A stretch of DNA of 7,756 bases from Endomicrobiia bacterium. GTDB lineage: Bacteria; Elusimicrobiota; Endomicrobiia; Endomicrobiales; Endomicrobiaceae. Both the position numbers and the translations under genes were made by a program. Within the stretch, counting starts at the first letter, position 1. The number at the start of each line of letters is the position of its first letter. Where the stretch lies: NCBI GenBank assembly GCA_025998355.1, contig BNVV01000061.1, positions 1 to 7,756 on the forward strand, in the 5' to 3' direction. Below the pieces are notes generated by a model. The model was not told the origin of the DNA. It did no database searches and saw nothing but the letters and a program-made list of their open reading frames with translations. Shown piece by piece: positions 7,634-7,756 of the stretch.

Positions 7634-7756
7634 AGACCTCTTGCATAACTAAGTATTAAATTCAGAATTACAAATACCTGCAACCTGAGTTAAATCGCAG
7701 TCCAAAGCGTCTTCTGCTATTACTTATCTATTCTCGAGACTATTTTGAACCTTTTA
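7634..7756 (-). mobile_element. Partial second copy of the IS5-like element, cut by the window edge
   Basis: The end repeat AGACCTCTTGCATAACT (7634-7650) is identical to the left end of the element at 848 and is flanked by ATT (7631-7633). Read on the minus strand, the interior matches 1581-1698: KRFKIVS, then RRRFGLRFN, then VAGICNSEFNT and a stop just before the repeat. The two copies share a perfect 30-bp block (7688-7717 against 1617-1646). This is the 3' end of a transposase gene on the minus strand, so the element continues beyond 7756. Reading RRRFGLRFN into VAGIC needs a frame change at the same place as in the first copy. Confidence 0.75.
7634..7756 (-). pseudogene. IS5-family transposase C-terminus, partial, apparently frameshifted
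   Basis: Only about the last 35 codons are inside the window. KRFKIVS near the edge is followed by a degenerate stretch with TAA and TAG in frame, then RRRFGLRFN, then in another frame VAGICNSEFNT and TAG. At least two frame changes in so short a segment suggest that this copy is dead too, although a functional start cannot be excluded without the rest of the element. Confidence 0.5.

Noticed and set aside
1..7756. CRISPR array, toxin-antitoxin pair, restriction or phage-defence system
   Set aside because: No regularly spaced repeats and no intact gene other than the three housekeeping or metabolic genes were found.
848..7756. Functional composite transposon carrying smc
   Set aside because: The complete IS copy is inactive, the cargo is an essential housekeeping operon, and the second copy is seen only in part, so chance insertion is simpler.

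Overview
The window is AT-rich and looks bacterial. Three well-preserved genes lie on the minus strand, between flanks of decayed DNA. The genes are smc (SMC chromosome-condensation ATPase), a DUF362 protein with two 4Fe-4S motifs, and a late lipid A acyltransferase of the LpxL/HtrB family. An LPS acyltransferase implies a Gram-negative cell envelope. AT-richness, broken genes and a dead insertion sequence next to intact essential genes suggest a host-associated lineage undergoing genome reduction. An Elusimicrobiota/Endomicrobium-type organism would fit, but that is an impression from general knowledge and no marker here proves it.

Layout. Positions 1-378 hold no gene I can identify. A strong 53-nt inverted repeat (379-431) covers the stop codon of a broken Ser/Glu/Pro-rich gene on the minus strand (422-847) and may be its terminator. 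That gene is interrupted at 847 by an 851-bp degenerate IS5-family element (848-1698). The element has near-perfect terminal inverted repeats and a matching ATT on both sides, and it carries a transposase pseudogene on the plus strand. A 119-bp spacer (1699-1817) follows. The operon occupies 1818-7300 and is read right to left: smc, then DUF362/ferredoxin (ATGA overlap), then lpxL-like (3-nt gap). Upstream of smc, 7301-7633 is a gene-poor stretch with possible coding debris and a run of seven C. At the right edge (7634-7756) the end of a second copy of the same IS appears in the opposite orientation.

Function. The tight spacing of the three genes implies one transcript and translational coupling, although the products belong to different processes (chromosome segregation, an unassigned Fe-S function, lipid A acylation). 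The flanks show IS proliferation and decay. I found no CRISPR array, RNA gene, toxin-antitoxin pair or defence system. The most informative unexplained points are the inverted IS copies sharing an apparent frameshift, the smc-DUF362 coupling, and the unidentified pseudogene.
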